A stretch of 64,000 bases of DNA from Castor canadensis (GCF_047511655.1 NC_133400.1:3757001-3821000); one strand, 5' to 3'; positions 32,816 through 45,300 are shown, counted from the stretch's first letter. A program made the numbers and translations. The notes: generated by a model not told the origin, from the sequence alone.

Positions 32816-35319
32816 CCCCAGCACAGATGAAAAGATATCAGGGGCATCTGAGTGGGAGTTGGGGGAGAGGGCAGGAGGCCACAGACTCAAGTTTTCAAAG
32901 CATCCTTGGCTTCTGTGTTGAGATGGGCATGGGGGCGACAGGTGTTCAAGAGGAGCCATGAGGAGGCCTAGACTAGGTAGGGTGACAGAGGTGTTGAGGA
33001 TCACGGGCTCAGGGTGTATTTTAAAGAAGAAGCATTTGGATGTGCAAAGGTTGGAAATGAGGCACAGGAATGATAGTGGCACCATCACAGGAAGAGCTGA
33101 CTGGCGGCGTGGTGGGGGTTCCAACAGAGTTGCCACGCCTCCAGTGAGCTCTGGACCTATGCACAGAGCTACGGTCCTCTTGTGGTTCCAGAACGATGCT
33201 CTGAGTCCCAAGATGGTCCACAAAGCCCTTGCTCATTGGCCTCAGCCCAGGCCCTCAGAGCCAGCCGGTGACCTGCCCAGATTCCCATGCTTTCACTTCC
33301 TGCCCACAGGGCGGCTGCAGGTTGGGTCCCACCTCCCTGTCACGTGGTCAGTGGTATCAGAGACCTTCAGTGAGTTGCTACTCTCATTGAGTCCTGGTGT
33401 CCGCCTCTGGAACACAAGGTTGCAGGGTTTGAAGGTGCCCTCCCAACCCCCAGAGGCTCTGCAGACGTGGTCCCACACCCGATCCTTCCCGGCAGTGGGC
33501 GTGTGTCTGGTGTTCTGGGAGGCCATGGTAGACATGCTGCTTTGTCCCCTTCCAGGAGAGTCGCCATGGTGGGCACTGCCAGACGACAACAGCACAGCAC
33601 TGTGCCCCACATAGGGGAGGCAGTGCTAGGTGGAGGTTCCCGTGGCTTTGGTGGCCACTCATCCAGGCTGAGCTGGACTGGGCTGTGGGGCTTGGTGAGT
33701 CCTGTGGGCACAGTCTTGGGCCAGAAGCCCACATCTGTCTCGCCAAGCGGAGTGCAGTTCACCATGAACAAGAGCCATGCTGCCTGGGCGGAGGTCTCCT
33801 GTCTGCCTGCCTGCCACAAAGTCCCCTCTTCAACCACATGGCCTGTTACGGAGCCAGAGCGAGCGTCCTAATTTGAGCTCTGAAATTTCTCCTCTTTGCC
33901 GGGAATTCAGAGAACTTGGTCCAACATCTGGGCAAAAGGAGGCTGACCTGCTTGTAGGGAACCAGCAAGCCTGGGCCGCATGAGATATGGCCACGGTGTG
34001 GGCTCGTTCCTTCTCATGCAGGGACCTTGGGTAATGTGTGCAGCTCTCAGAAACTTCAGCTTGTCCACTGTGGAAAATGGGAAGTCACCCCATCTGTCTC
34101 CTGTGGCCAGGACCCTGCTCCTGGGCAAGTCCTGAATGAGGGGAGGGTGACTCTGAATGCTGTCTCCTTTCTGTCCCCTCCCGCCCAGCCAGAGAAATGC
34201 AGCCTGGCCTTCCAAGTCTACCTGAAACGGTGTCCTGAGGCTGGCAACCTAGGGTGACCTAAGGGTCACAGGAGGGGGCTGCCCTGCTCACCCCATTTCC
34301 TAGCCTTTGGGGAGCTGTTTCATTCACATGAGGCTGGTAGCGCTGCAAATCATAGGCCCCACCCCTCGGTGAACATGTGACTCAGGCCTGGCCAATCATA
34401 GGACTTCCACCCCCTGGCTACTGTGATAGGTCCAAGGGCCAGGCATGTGTCTAAAGGCTAGCCAATCAAAGTCCTTCCCTGGTAGTTTATATTCTGAAAC
34501 AGCTAGAGAAACTTTCTTGTCACTTTTTCTTTTTCTCCTCTCATTTTTCAGCAAGCTGGGGGACCTACACCAGGGCTGTGTGCCTCCTGTTGCCCACTGC
34601 TGAGAGAAAATGAGGTCCCCACAGAGCAGTCATGACAGGGAAAGGAGAGAGGAGGATCTCAGCACACCAGGGTCCAAGCTCACAGCGTAACCGTGGACTT
34701 TGAACTGAAGTTTGCTCTCGCTTGAGTTTCTGTCACTGACAACCACAGGGGACCTGCCTGACCCAGGACAGATGGGAAAGGTCAGGAAAGTGTCTAGTGG
34801 TGTATCCCCAGAGGTCCTAAGCTTCTGAAAGGCAAAGGTAAGGACTTCCATGGCTGTTTATCCATTTTTAGGGTCCTTGCCTGAGGAAACCATGGCAGTT
34901 TGGGGCACCCAGCTGTGCTCCATGCAGACAGAGGGAGGCAGAACAGCTGGTGTGGGGCTGGGCCAACTTATGCACGGTTGACAACTGGCCAGGAGCTATC
35001 TTAACTCCAGACCTCAGGATGTCCAGAAGACCCGGGGCTCCCCCTCCCCACCAATCACACACAGGTGTTTACAGCTGGCCTATCCAGGACCCAGCTGTTA
35101 TTGTCAAATCTCAGAAAACCTCAGGAGCCTCTTGAGAACTAACCAACGGGACATAGCATCCTGTGATTACCTCTGGCCACCCACAAAAGGCCATCTCAAC
35201 CAACAGTGAAGGAAGGACAGGTAGTCCTTGAACTTGGACGTGTCAAGGGACACTTGCTGATGCTCTTGTGTGTTCTCAGTGTTGACTGCTGGGCCATGCA
35301 GAGAGAGGAGTAGAGTGTC
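32816..35319. other. intergenic sequence without recognised genes
   Basis: Includes a CCAAT-bearing stretch at 34355-34520, listed separately. The 218-codon frame at 32958-33614 overlaps other long frames on both strands and shows no known domain. Confidence 0.5.
34355..34520 (+). repeat. CCAAT-bearing old interspersed repeat
   Basis: Two similar blocks, gactcaggcctggccaatca and taaaggctagccaatcaaag, 72 bp apart, followed by tagtttatattctga. The pattern resembles LTR-type relics in mammalian genomes; the family is not resolved. Confidence 0.4.
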
Positions 35320-35700
35320 CTGGGGCTTCCCTGACAAGGGGCCACAGGCTGGGAGGCTTAAGCTGGCAGAAATGTATCCCTCACCATTCTGAGGCCGAAG
35401 TCTGAAGTCCAGTGTTGGCGGGGAGCTGCGATCTCTCTGAAGGCTCCCAAAAGGTGTCCACCTGGCCCCACTCCCACCCCCCAGCTCTTTCAGCACCTAG
35501 TGCTGCAGTGATCAGCAATCCTGGCTCATAGGTCTCCCCCTCCCAGCCTCTGCCTCGTGTCCGTATCCAGATCTTTCTTTTATAAGAAGATGGGGCCTCC
35601 CTGCTCTGGCATGACCTCGCCTTAGCCTCAGCACATCTGCAGTGATCCTATATCTAAGGTCACATGCATGAGTTCTGGGATCAGTCTCTAACCTGTTTTC
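35320..35700 (-). mobile_element. old LTR-like repeat, antisense
   Basis: agaaatgtatccctcaccat tctgaggccgaagtctgaag, later tcttttataagaagatgggg, cagcacatctgcagtgatcc and atctaaggtcacatgcatg. It parallels the antisense copy at 32452-32815. Confidence 0.55.
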
Positions 35701-35946
35701 TTGGGGCCACAGTTCAGCCTGGGGGAGTGGACCAGCAAGATGGGTGCTCCCTCATCCTCCCCACACTGCCAGTAAAGTGTGAGAAAGGCAAGCTGAGGCA
35801 CTGTCCGCTTTGGTCCCCCCAGGCCATCCCACCCCAGGCAGCTGGAAGCTCTGTATGTGTCCCTTCTAAGGTCGGACACACCTGATGGCATAGTCAGGCT
35901 GGAACACAGACTTTTAGGACCGGCCAGGGCTGTATGGTGGCCTGGG

Positions 35947-36000
35947 CTCCCCCTAGGGGGAGTGCAAAGCTCTTGGCCAGGAAACTAGCCTGGCCAAGAG
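35947..36000. repeat. adjacent palindrome and hairpin
   Basis: CTCCCCCTAGGGGGAG (35947-35962) is a perfect 16-bp palindrome. Seven bases later CTCTTGGCCAGG (35970-35981) and CCTGGCCAAGAG (35989-36000) form a perfect 12-bp inverted repeat around AAACTAG. Confidence 0.9.
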
Positions 36001-36252
36001 GGGAGCAAGAATTCCAGTAGAGAATCTGAACTTTTGCCTCTTAGACCAAGACTACAGGAGGGTTTGACCTTGATGGGCAGCCCCAGGTTCACCTTCAGGC
36101 AGCGGGTATGAACAGGGTTGCGTTCCTGAGCCAAACTGATCCTCCATCCTCTGTGTAGGGAAGAGTTGGTTCCTGTGTGGCTGGTGCTGAGAGGGCTTCA
36201 GGAGCCCCACCAACCTAAAGGGCCCTGCCCCCCTCCCCTGTTCTTTCCTTAA

Positions 36253-36342
36253 ATTCTTTTTTTTGTGGTACTGGGGGTTGAACTCAGGACCTCACAGCTG
36301 CTAGGCAGGCGCTCTGCCACTTGAGCCACTCCCCAGCCCCTT
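36253..36342 (-). mobile_element. antisense ID-type SINE
   Basis: tttgtggtactgggggttga, gctgctaggcaggcgctctg and cacttgagccactccccagc. Confidence 0.85.
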
Positions 36343-36436
36343 TGTCCCCAGTTCTGATGGGGCCTTAGCCTACTATTCACCAAGACAATGCTAATGGGGG
36401 AGAGTTGCCCACAGAAGCCAGGGTTGATTTTGTAAT

Positions 36437-36645
36437 GTTTTTGTTTTATTTTTGGCATTATGGGGTTTGAACTCAGGGTCTTATGCTTGCTAGGCAGGCT
36501 CTCTATCACTTGAGCCACTCTGCTATGGTTTGTTTTTTTGAGGCGGGGTCTCACTATATAGCCCAGGCTGGCCTGGAACTCTGTCTTCCTGCCTCAGTCT
36601 CTTAAGTACTGGGATGGTAGGCATGCATCACTTTGCCCAGCTTTG
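36437..36645 (-). mobile_element. antisense B1-dID SINE
   Basis: ggggtttgaactcagggtct (ID half), then ctcactatatagcccaggct ggcctggaactctg and gcatgcatcactttgcccag (B1 half). Confidence 0.85.
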
Positions 36646-38872
36646 TGATGTCAAGGAGAAAACACCACTTTGCAGCCAGGCTATATCTATGACACCTGCT
36701 CTTTGGGATAAGGAGCAGGAAGATGAACCTTGACGAATACCTACCACCTGCAGGCACTTCATTGCACTGTGCCCACCTGGCTGCTCTCGCACCCCCTTAC
36801 GTGTGAGCAGCCAGGGCTCAGATGGCTTGGAGTCAGCCCAGGGTTCCTGTCCCTGCTCAGGCACTCATGACAAGCCAGCTCATTTCATGGAGACTCAGTT
36901 TCCTTATCTTCTGAGATGAAGGGTGGCATCCCAGGACAGGCACCCGGAGCTGCTCAGTGAGTATACATGAGCTGCCCATGGTGGCTGCCTCAATGTCCAC
37001 AACTCAGCAGCCTGAATGCCACACTTGTCAGGTACAGCTTTGGTATTCAGAGTCCAGCCTGGTGCCCGAGGCTGATGTCACGGTGTGCGCGGTGCCTGTT
37101 CTGCCAGAGGCTCCAGGGAGAATCCTGTTCCTTCCCTTCTCCAGCTCCTAGAGGTGCCTGGGCTGATGACCCTTACCTCCACCTCCACGCCTGCAGCATT
37201 GCCTCCCCCTGACCTTCTCCCTAGTCCTTGCTCCCTTTGACCGCAGCTGGGAAAGGTTCTCCAACGTTAAGGGCTCGTGTGACTCAGTGAGGCCCACCTG
37301 GACAGCTCAGGCAGCTCTTCCCATCCAAGCTGTTTTGCCACACCTACAGCATCCACTCTGCCTGCCCAGGTTCCAAAACTAGGGCAAGGACATCTTGGGA
37401 GCAGCAGCCTTCTGCTAACCACAGGTGCGTAAAGTGGAATTCCTTAAGCCACCCAGGCTGGTCTTTGGCAGGTCTTCTTGGAAGCCAAGGAAACCAGTGT
37501 ATTCAAGGCCGTTTCCCATCTTCCTGCTGTGTTTGATTCTCTTCAAAGAGGCCTTGTCTAGCCAAGGAGGCTGGATCAGGTCTGCCAAACCTTCGCTTGC
37601 AAACACTCCCTCCTCGGAAATTTCCACAGCCCAGGCCCTCTGCTTTCCCGAAGACTGACATGCACACCCTAGCCCGGCTTCCCAGCAAAAGAGCCCCCAG
37701 ACCTCTGGCCCCCCCAAGATCGAGGCTGTTGTTGTTATTGGTGTGTATTTTCTTTTGCTTGTTTCCCGGTCACACTCACTAGTATGGAGGTGCCCTGGTG
37801 TGCCCTCAGGTTCAGTGACCAGCTTAAAGACACATTTTAGAGATGTCTTTCTGGAAGGATCTAGCCCACTGCGCCATCCCAGCTCCAACTATGCAAGCAA
37901 ATGTTCTTCCTCACTGTCTTCAAAAAACACATGCACCTCAGCCAGTCCTGCACACCAACAGTAAACAATTTTGTTGCAAACAGAGCCAGGCACGTGCCTC
38001 CCCCTGGCCGATATTGGAATCTCTGACTTCATTTGATTCAAGCAGAAAGTCACTCTTTACAGCTATGCTCAAGTCTGATACATTTTCTGGGAGAAGCACA
38101 TTAGTTTTGGGTTTAAAGCATGTGTATAAGGACAGACATCATCACTGCTCTGATTCTCCCAACTTCTGTGGACCCCACTTATCAGATGAAGAAACTGAGG
38201 GCAGGAGATGGGAGAGGATGAGGTCGTGGTCACTCAGTCAGTGACAGGCTGGGAGGATCCAAATCCTCCTGTCTTTCCAGAAAAGTCCACTTGGCTCAAT
38301 CCAGACTGTCTGAAAGGAAGAAAACCTGCTGGTAGAGGTCTTTCTCCTGAAGGCTTTGTTTTAAGGAAGTGCTAGGTGACTAGTGACCAGCTTCAAGCAG
38401 AGCCAGGCCAACACATGGAGGATGACCATAGCTGCCGTGTCCTGTGTCTGGCCAGCTGGCTTATCTCCTTTCTGGAAGAAGGGCTGGGAGTGGATGGCAC
38501 TTGGCTGTCTGCCTGTCTGTCTGAAATAAACCACACACATGCTCATGTAGGCTCTGAGATTAAGACTCCTCCAGGAAACCTGGGGAGGCAGTCAGCAACC
38601 CATCCCAAACCTCACTCAACTTCAGACCCAAGCCAGGGTTTCAACAGAAAAAGCCTCAGCTGTGTGGGGCTCTGTCGATGGCCCCACACAGCCACCTGTC
38701 CCCTGGGGCCTCCTGGAGAACGGGGCTCTGCACCGGCCATTTTGGACACCTCCGGCAGGCTGAGCTTCTGTATTGCGTTTGTTGGGAGTCTGGCCTTGTG
38801 AATATGTGCACTCAGCATCAATGGGATGGGCAGATTCCAGACCGTATCAAGGAAGCTCCAGCCAAGCCCAGG

Positions 38873-38902
38873 CCTGCCCTGCCCTGCCCTGCCCTGCCCT
38901 GC
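38873..38902. repeat. (CCCTG)6 tandem repeat
   Basis: Six perfect 5-bp units, 45 bp before the forward CTCF motif. Confidence 0.85.
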
Positions 38903-38946
38903 AGCTGGCGGCTGTCTAGGTGCATGGAAGGACGCCCTTCCACAGA

Positions 38947-38966
38947 CAGCCACCAGAGGGCGCTGT
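38947..38966 (+). promoter_or_regulatory. CTCF-type motif, forward
   Basis: CCACCAGAGGGCGCT (38950-38964) fits the full CTCF core and shares its first 14 bases with the 26.2 kb site. Confidence 0.7.
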
Positions 38967-39885
38967 CCAAAACCAGAGCCCTACTTGCCCTTCTTTGGCT
39001 CTTAGAAGAAAGGTCAGGTTCAGAAACCTGACTTCCGAAGTCGTGAGAGTTCTGACCCCTGATCTTTGCCACTTCTTTTCATTCTCCTCCATTTTCTGTT
39101 CCACAATGCTGGCTTCCTCACAGTTGCTGGGAAAGATGACATTTCCGGCAGTCACAGGGCTTTTGCGGAAGGCCGTTCCACTCATCCTCACCTAAATATG
39201 CCTGGTCTCATTTTTAACTGTCAGCCCCAAAGGGTGACGTCAAAACCCCCTCAACCAAGTCACACCACCGTGTGACCTCCCAGGCTGCTGCATCGTCTCC
39301 AACCCCTACAGGAGCAATTAAACCAACCGTGCCACAGCCACCCGAAGCAGACATTAGTGCCACCGCTCTACCCTGGGCGCCAGCCAAGATTATACCTTCT
39401 GTCCCTCTGTGGTGGGCGTGTGGCCCCCATTTTGCATACAGCCAGTGAGCCCTGTGAGAAGAGAGGTATGGCACCTCCCAGGCAAGAGCACATAATGGCC
39501 AGTGTGAGGTCCTCTAGGGGCCCAGCAGCTGTGGGTGCTCCTTGAGTGGGTCTGAGCATCCACAGGAGCAGGTCCCCCTGGCTGTCATGCAGTGACCGAT
39601 ACGACCACAAGGGCCAAATCTCACTGCCACAGCTCCAAGAACTCGGGGCTGGCTGGCTACAGCAGTGGGCCCTACCTTCTGCCCCGGGGAGAAAAAGTGA
39701 CATCCACTTGGGCCTGCAGCCTGAGACCATGGCTACAGAAGGCTTGAAGGGGAGGCAGCACGTCCCTGAGGCAGCCTGGAGCCAGGGCTGGACCCGCACA
39801 ACCGTGGGGACAGCACCTGCCTGCCATTGTACAGGTATCTGTGTTCCCACCATGCCTGATATTGTCCATGATTGGCAGAGATCTG

Positions 39886-40007
39886 ATTAAATAGTAATTC
39901 ATAAGATGACCTTGATTTATGTAAGCTATATTTATATTGACCTAAGAACTAATAAAATTTACTAATTATTCATTTAATAAATTAAGTACAAATTAATAAT
40001 AATTGAA
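39886..40007. repeat. AT-rich stretch
   Basis: About 120 bp of mainly A and T (attaaatagtaattcataag through aaattaataataattgaag) inside otherwise GC-rich DNA. Confidence 0.75.
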
Positions 40008-40391
40008 GGGCTCAGAAAGGAGGCCTTTTCTCCCTTCTTCATACACACAAACTATTTTTCCGCTCTGCCTGAAATCTCACAGCTAGATTCTCATTCCTTT
40101 GGCTTGTGGGAAGCAGAGGCCCAACAGAGGCAGTGGGGAAGGGCAATGGGCGTGATGCATTCTCAGTCAGTTGGTCCTGTGTCCTAAATAACATTTGGCA
40201 GGAGACAGTGACTCAGGCGAGGGGCTCAGGAAGGGTGTACGGGTGGAGGGAACAGCATGTGCAGAGGCCTGAGCCAGGCAAGTCCCCTGTCCTGTGAGTA
40301 GCAGCAGAAGCCACAGCTGGCTTGGGTGGGGGAGGGGGTGGAGAGAGGCAGGGCAGGTGGGGACAGCTGAGGCGAAAGTTGATGGTTGTGC

Positions 40392-40436
40392 GGAGGGGTG
40401 GCTGGAGGGGTGGCTGGAGGGGTGGCTGGAGGGTTG
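40392..40436 (+). repeat. 12-bp tandem repeat, about 3.8 copies
   Basis: The unit GGAGGGGTGGCT is repeated with only the last copy changed. Confidence 0.9.
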
Positions 40437-42644
40437 GGTCCTGTATAACCAAGTCTCAGAAGCCGTACGAGAAGTATGGTCATGGGCAGGCAGGTGTCAG
40501 AGCCAGGCAGGGTCCTCACATGGGCTCCCTGGAGACCTGAGCAGCAGAGAGAAAGCAGCCTGGATCACACCTGGTCCAGAGGTGGCGATGGAGAGTCAGG
40601 GTCAGGCTGTGACACGGTAAGGGTCCTGGATGACTACAGGTGTCTAAGAGAGCGCGCCTTTGAGTCTCAAGTCACAACGGAACAACGGACAAGCATCCTC
40701 AGTGGGACAGATGGAGGGGACCTCCAACGGGCATCGCACACTGGGGAGCATGCTGCTTACCTGTGCCAGGCGTGACTGCGGTCACTGTTAGCCTCTCCAC
40801 TGGACCTTGACATGGCTTTGAAAGACGTGCCAGGCCACAGCATCAGTGAGAATCAGCAGTTTAGGGACAGCCTCCCAACTGTCCCCAAGTCTCTGCTGGG
40901 CTCTGCTCCACAGGGTCCTTTGGTACCAGCCCCTCCCCACCATCAGCTCAGAGTGGCTGAGCATGTCAGCCTGTTCCTGGTGGAGGGTCACAGGCTGCCA
41001 CTCCCAGCAGTCACTTCCTCTTGCTCCTCTCAGTTTTGGGTGAATTTCCCCAATCTCCGTGATACTCACATGCTTTCAGGGTGGAGTCGGCTGTGAGCAG
41101 GGCTTGTCCTGGGCACCTGTTGGGGACCCGGCCACTCAGACTAGGGCACACTGTATGCTAGTTGCCTGCCTGGGGTGGGGAAGTAAGTCAGGCAGACTTC
41201 GTCTCAACACCAGGCTTTCACTGACTCCTGTGGGTCCCTCACCTGCTTCTCACCTGTGGAGATAGTAAAACAGCCACAGCCATGGAGAGACACCGACAGG
41301 GAGGCCCAAACACATGGTCATGAGCACAGATATCACAGCGAGCCCCGCCCCCACACAAGGACACACTGCATTTGTAGCACCTAGAATTGTGACAGTCACA
41401 CAGCTGGCCTTGGTGGAGTAGGTGAAAAAACCATGTTCTCCCTACCCAAGAAGCTGGGGGAAACCCGAGAAAAAGAGCTGCTTCCCAAAGAACCCCAAAA
41501 GCCCAGCCCTGGGGCAGGGATTCGTGTGGGAGGGGTCAGAAATGCGCCAGCAAGCAGGTACAGGATGAAGCCACAAGGACCCAAAACCAACCCAAACTCA
41601 CAACCCCCCACTCAGATCTGGGGACTCCTTTGGAGGGTGACGACCCCAGCACCTCCCGTTCCTCAGCACCCCGTTCCTCAGCACCCCCGTCCTCAGCGTC
41701 CCCCCAGCCTCAGGCAGGGAGCTGAGTCCCACATTCCACAGGCTTCAAGTCCCTAGAGTCACCCAGAGGGACCAAGCCTGAGGCCTCCACAGCTGAGGTC
41801 AGCCTTTGTCAGGAGCATTACAAGTGGGATGCTAGCGCAGGGGCTCTGCGGGGACCCCCTAGTCTCCCACATCAGCAGCAATGCACACTGGGGGCATAGG
41901 TAAACGCTTCCAGGAGAAAGACAGCCAGGCATTGCGCCCAGGGGCAGATCGCATGCTTAGCACATGTGAGCCCTGGGTTCCAGTCATCCTCCCCCCCAAA
42001 AGAAAAGCATCCAACAAGTTTGTCCCGAATACAGCAGGAAAAGGGAGAGCAAAAGTCCTGGCCACTTTCTTTAGCAGGGATCTCAGGGCAAGCCCAGGCC
42101 TCAGTTTCCCCTTGGTGAACATGAGATCGTCGTGGACACGATGGCAGGTTCCAAACCCACGCCTGGCCCTAGGCTCTGCATACACATTTTCTGCCTGGTG
42201 GGTTTTGGAGCTGTCCTCACCATTAAGTTAGCCACCTCCTTTCTGACCAAGGGTGACGGATACACAGTGCGAGGCTGGGGTCCAGCGCCCTGGCCCCTCC
42301 CAGGAACTGCCCTGCACTTGGCCTCTTTTATTGAGAGGGGACTGGCAGGTGAGCCAAAGGTGGCTGATCTGGCAAGCATGGCGCTGGGCCCTCGTTGTAC
42401 AGACAGGAGGGTGAAGAGCCGGGGTGGGCTGCCAGGCCACAGCGGAGCAAGCAGCAGGTAAAAGTGGCACCAGGTTGCTCAGACTTTTTAGGTAGAAGTG
42501 CCAGTCAGCTTGGGGAGGAAGACAAGGCTCTCAGGGGAGACTCAGGCCAAAGTGGGAGAACCGCTCCTACCAGGCATTTGGAAGTCAGGACCTGGATCAG
42601 GGCTTGTGCTGGCGAAACTTTGGAGAGTGGGCCATGATCCCTGG
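40437..42644. other. intergenic sequence without recognised genes
   Basis: Holds a 15-16-bp tandem repeat at 41655-41705. Otherwise nothing recognised. Confidence 0.5.
41655..41705 (+). repeat. 15-16-bp tandem repeat, three copies
   Basis: CCCGTTCCTCAGCAC recurs with spacing 15 then 16 bp, with small changes in the third copy. Confidence 0.8.
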
Positions 42645-43259
42645 TTCCTTTCCTCCTTCCTTTCCTCTCTCCCTTCCCTCCTTCCTCCTTCCCTCCTCCA
42701 GCTCTCCCTTCCTTCCTCCCTCCTTCCTTTCCTCTCTCCCTTCCCTCCCTCCCTTTCCTCCTTCCTTTCCTCTCTCCCTTCCCTCCCTCCCTTCCCTTCC
42801 TCCCTTTCCTCCTTCCTTTCCTCTCTCCCTTCCCTCCCACCCTTTCCTCCTTCCTTTCCTCCTTCCTTTCCTCTCTCCCTTCCCTCCCTCCCTCCCCTCC
42901 CTCCCTTCCCTCCCTCCCTTTCCTCCTTCCTTTCCTCTCTCCCTTCCCTCCTTCCTTTCCTCCTTCCTTTCCTCTCTCCCTTCCCTCCCTCCCTTCCCTC
43001 CCTCCTCCTTCCCTCCTCCAGCTCTCCCTTCCTTCCTCCCTCCTTCCTTTCCTCTCTCCCTTCCCTCCTTCCTTTCCTCCTTCCTTTCCTCTCTCCCTTC
43101 CCTCCCTCCCTTCCCTCCCTCCTCCTTCCCTCCTCCAGCTCTCCCTTCCTTCCTCCCTCCTTCCTTTCCTCTCTCCCTTCCCTCCCTCCCTTCCCTCCTT
43201 CCTCCTTCCCTCCTCCAGCTCTCCCTTCCTTCCTCCCTCCTTCCTTTCCTATCTCCCTA
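42645..43259. repeat. 0.6 kb polypyrimidine (CCTT/CCCT)n tract
   Basis: Almost only C and T for about 610 bp. A marker, CTCCAGCTCTCCC, recurs at 42696, 43016, 43133 and 43213 within longer similar blocks, so larger units were duplicated. Lack of stop codons in several frames is a composition effect. Confidence 0.95.
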
Positions 43260-43267
43260 TATGTCTA

Positions 43268-43590
43268 AGGGCCAACCATATCTAAACATTCTACCAGGCA
43301 CTAGCAATGAATAAAAAGACAAGAAACCCCTGTCTGTGGAGCTTACATTTTAATGGGGGTGAGGTACAATAAGTAAAAACTAGTTTTTAAAGGTGCTATG
43401 GGAACAAATAAAGAAGGGGTAGTGATATTGAGGGATGCTACAGAATGCTCAGGAAGGATGGCGGCCCAGGAAGGAAGCTCTCTCTGAGAAGGCAGTGAGA
43501 TTACTGCGTGGGGTGCTCCTAACAGCAGGTGCAAAGGCCCTGAGGTGAGAATGTGTGTCAGCGGAACAGCAAAGGGCTCAGCTTCTCAAC
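43268..43590 (-). mobile_element. L2-like antisense fragment
   Basis: ctaccaggcactagcaatga, ctgtggagcttacattttaa tggggg, gtgctatgggaacaaataaa and gtgcaaaggccctgaggtga keep the order of a common L2-type repeat (reverse strand). Confidence 0.6.
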
Positions 43591-45189
43591 TCTCCTCTCC
43601 GTCCCACTTGTTCTGGATTCTCTCCCTGATCTGAGGACTACTGTAAGCACCCAAGTCACGCTGGGTGCTGGGTGTTGGAGCTATGAGCAGGAGGCAGTGG
43701 CACGGGATCTGTGATGCAGGTACTGAAAACCTCCAATCTGTGGGTGGATCTTGACCAAAAGGATTGTTTGGTTTGGGCAACACTGGATTTTTTTTTTTTT
43801 TTGGTAACTTTGATATAATTTCCAACTCATGGAAACATTGCAACGATGGCCCATGGGGGATTGTGTAGTCTGTATGCAGACTCACCGGGAGTTTAGAGTG
43901 TGTGTTTGTGAGTGAATGTGTGTGGGTGTGCATGAGTGTGTGTGAGTGTGAGCGTGTCCTCCAAACCTCTGAGGGCCAGTCACAGCCATCAGCCCCTTTC
44001 CCCACGAATATTTCCGGGAGCAAGGACGCTGTGCTCTGTAAGTAGCCACAGCCCAGTGGTCAACCCGGGATTGCTGCAGTGCCATCAATCAGCCCCTCCT
44101 AGTTCACCTCGAATCCGAGTCACACACAAATGTCAGCCCCGATCCCAAGTGGCCTTCAGAACTGTTTGTCCTTTTGTAATCTGGACACAGCACATGGCAG
44201 TTAGTTAATTGTCATGACCCCTTAACCCCTTTCTTCATTTCCTTCGTTTTGAAATAGCTCCCCCTCCCCCGAGGCTGAGGCTCAGGCCTCCATCCCCGAA
44301 TGCCAGTGCAGAAGTGTAGCAACGTCAGGGCACCATCAGGTGACACGTGGTTGTTGATTTGTTCTAATACTGCTGCCAGCTTGGTCACTTGATTGAGTTT
44401 ATGTCTGCCAGATTCTTCAGGGAAGCACTGCTGTTTTCCCCTTTGTAAATTATAATTTGTGGGAAATCCTTTGAGTCTGTAAATATCTCATTGCTCAAAA
44501 AATTGTAGCATGCATTAATGATCTAATGACAGCATTTCTAGTATATAAGTTAGGGCTCGTCACAGAGCACAGTGTCCCCAGAGCTTCTGGAAAGCGAGAT
44601 GAGTGGTTTATATGTTGGGCTGTGGAGCCTGCAGCCTCCCGGGGGTGGCTGCTCAAGGGACCTGTTTCCTAAATGTGTCAGAGGAGGGAGGGTGCCATGT
44701 CCACGTGGAGACCACCAGCCTGGCCTGCTGGCTCTCAGCATCCCCCTTGTGCTCCATACGGAGCCGTGTCCTCGCCAGTGGTTTAGCTCAGCCTGGTGAG
44801 GAGAGGCACGTGTCTCTTGGACCCCATTCAGGTGGGGTGCAAGGGGCAGGCACTCACACGGGAAGCAAAGACGTGCCCAGGAACCTGCCGTGCTTGGTCA
44901 GACCAAGTGGTCCCTCTAGTCTCTGGGATCTGCTACCGTCTGTGCCTCGGGGGGCCTTGAATAAGTGACCTGAGTGTTGACAGGGTTGAGCCTCACACTG
45001 GGTTCAGTGGAGAAGTCATGGGGTCATGCAAGAGTCAGAGAAGCCACAAGGAACCCACGCCAAGCCCTAAGGACATCTCTGAGTGATGTCCATCCCGTGA
45101 ACATCACTTCCCACAGTGGAAGGTAGGCAAAAGGGTAACCCCATTACTTGGTCTGTTGTGCGCCACCAAAAAGGGTAAGAAGGGCTCAA
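43591..45189. other. intergenic sequence without recognised genes
   Basis: Includes a T run at about 43788-43802, a TG-rich stretch at 43891-43955 and an AT-richer block at 44360-44560 that may be an old LINE relic. No gene recognised. Confidence 0.45.
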
Positions 45190-45300
45190 GGTTGGGGCTG
45201 CCTGTGCCACTCACTAGCCATTTATGTGCAGGCAGGTCACCTGGACCCTCTGTGCCTTGATTTCCCTTCTGTACCATGTAATAGTATCAAGACAATGGGT
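45190..45300 (+). mobile_element. MIR-like fragment
   Basis: tgccactcactagccattta, caggtcacctggaccctctg tgccttgatttccc and taatagtatcaa follow the MIR core order. Confidence 0.6.

Larger units (their letters stand above)
36646..39885. other. intergenic sequence without recognised genes
   Basis: Mostly unique DNA with a short (CCCTG)n run at 38873-38902 and the forward CTCF motif at 38947. No splice-bounded coding exon recognised. Confidence 0.5.

Noticed and set aside
32958..33614. 218-codon open frame
   Set aside because: Equally long frames lie on the opposite strand (33367-33837), no known domain is seen, and it starts next to an old repeat. Chance openness in GC-rich DNA is the simpler reading.
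42498..43314. Long Ser/Pro/Leu/Phe-rich open frames of 256 and 236 codons
   Set aside because: They are translations of the CT-only tract. Absence of stops follows from composition, and several frames are open at once.
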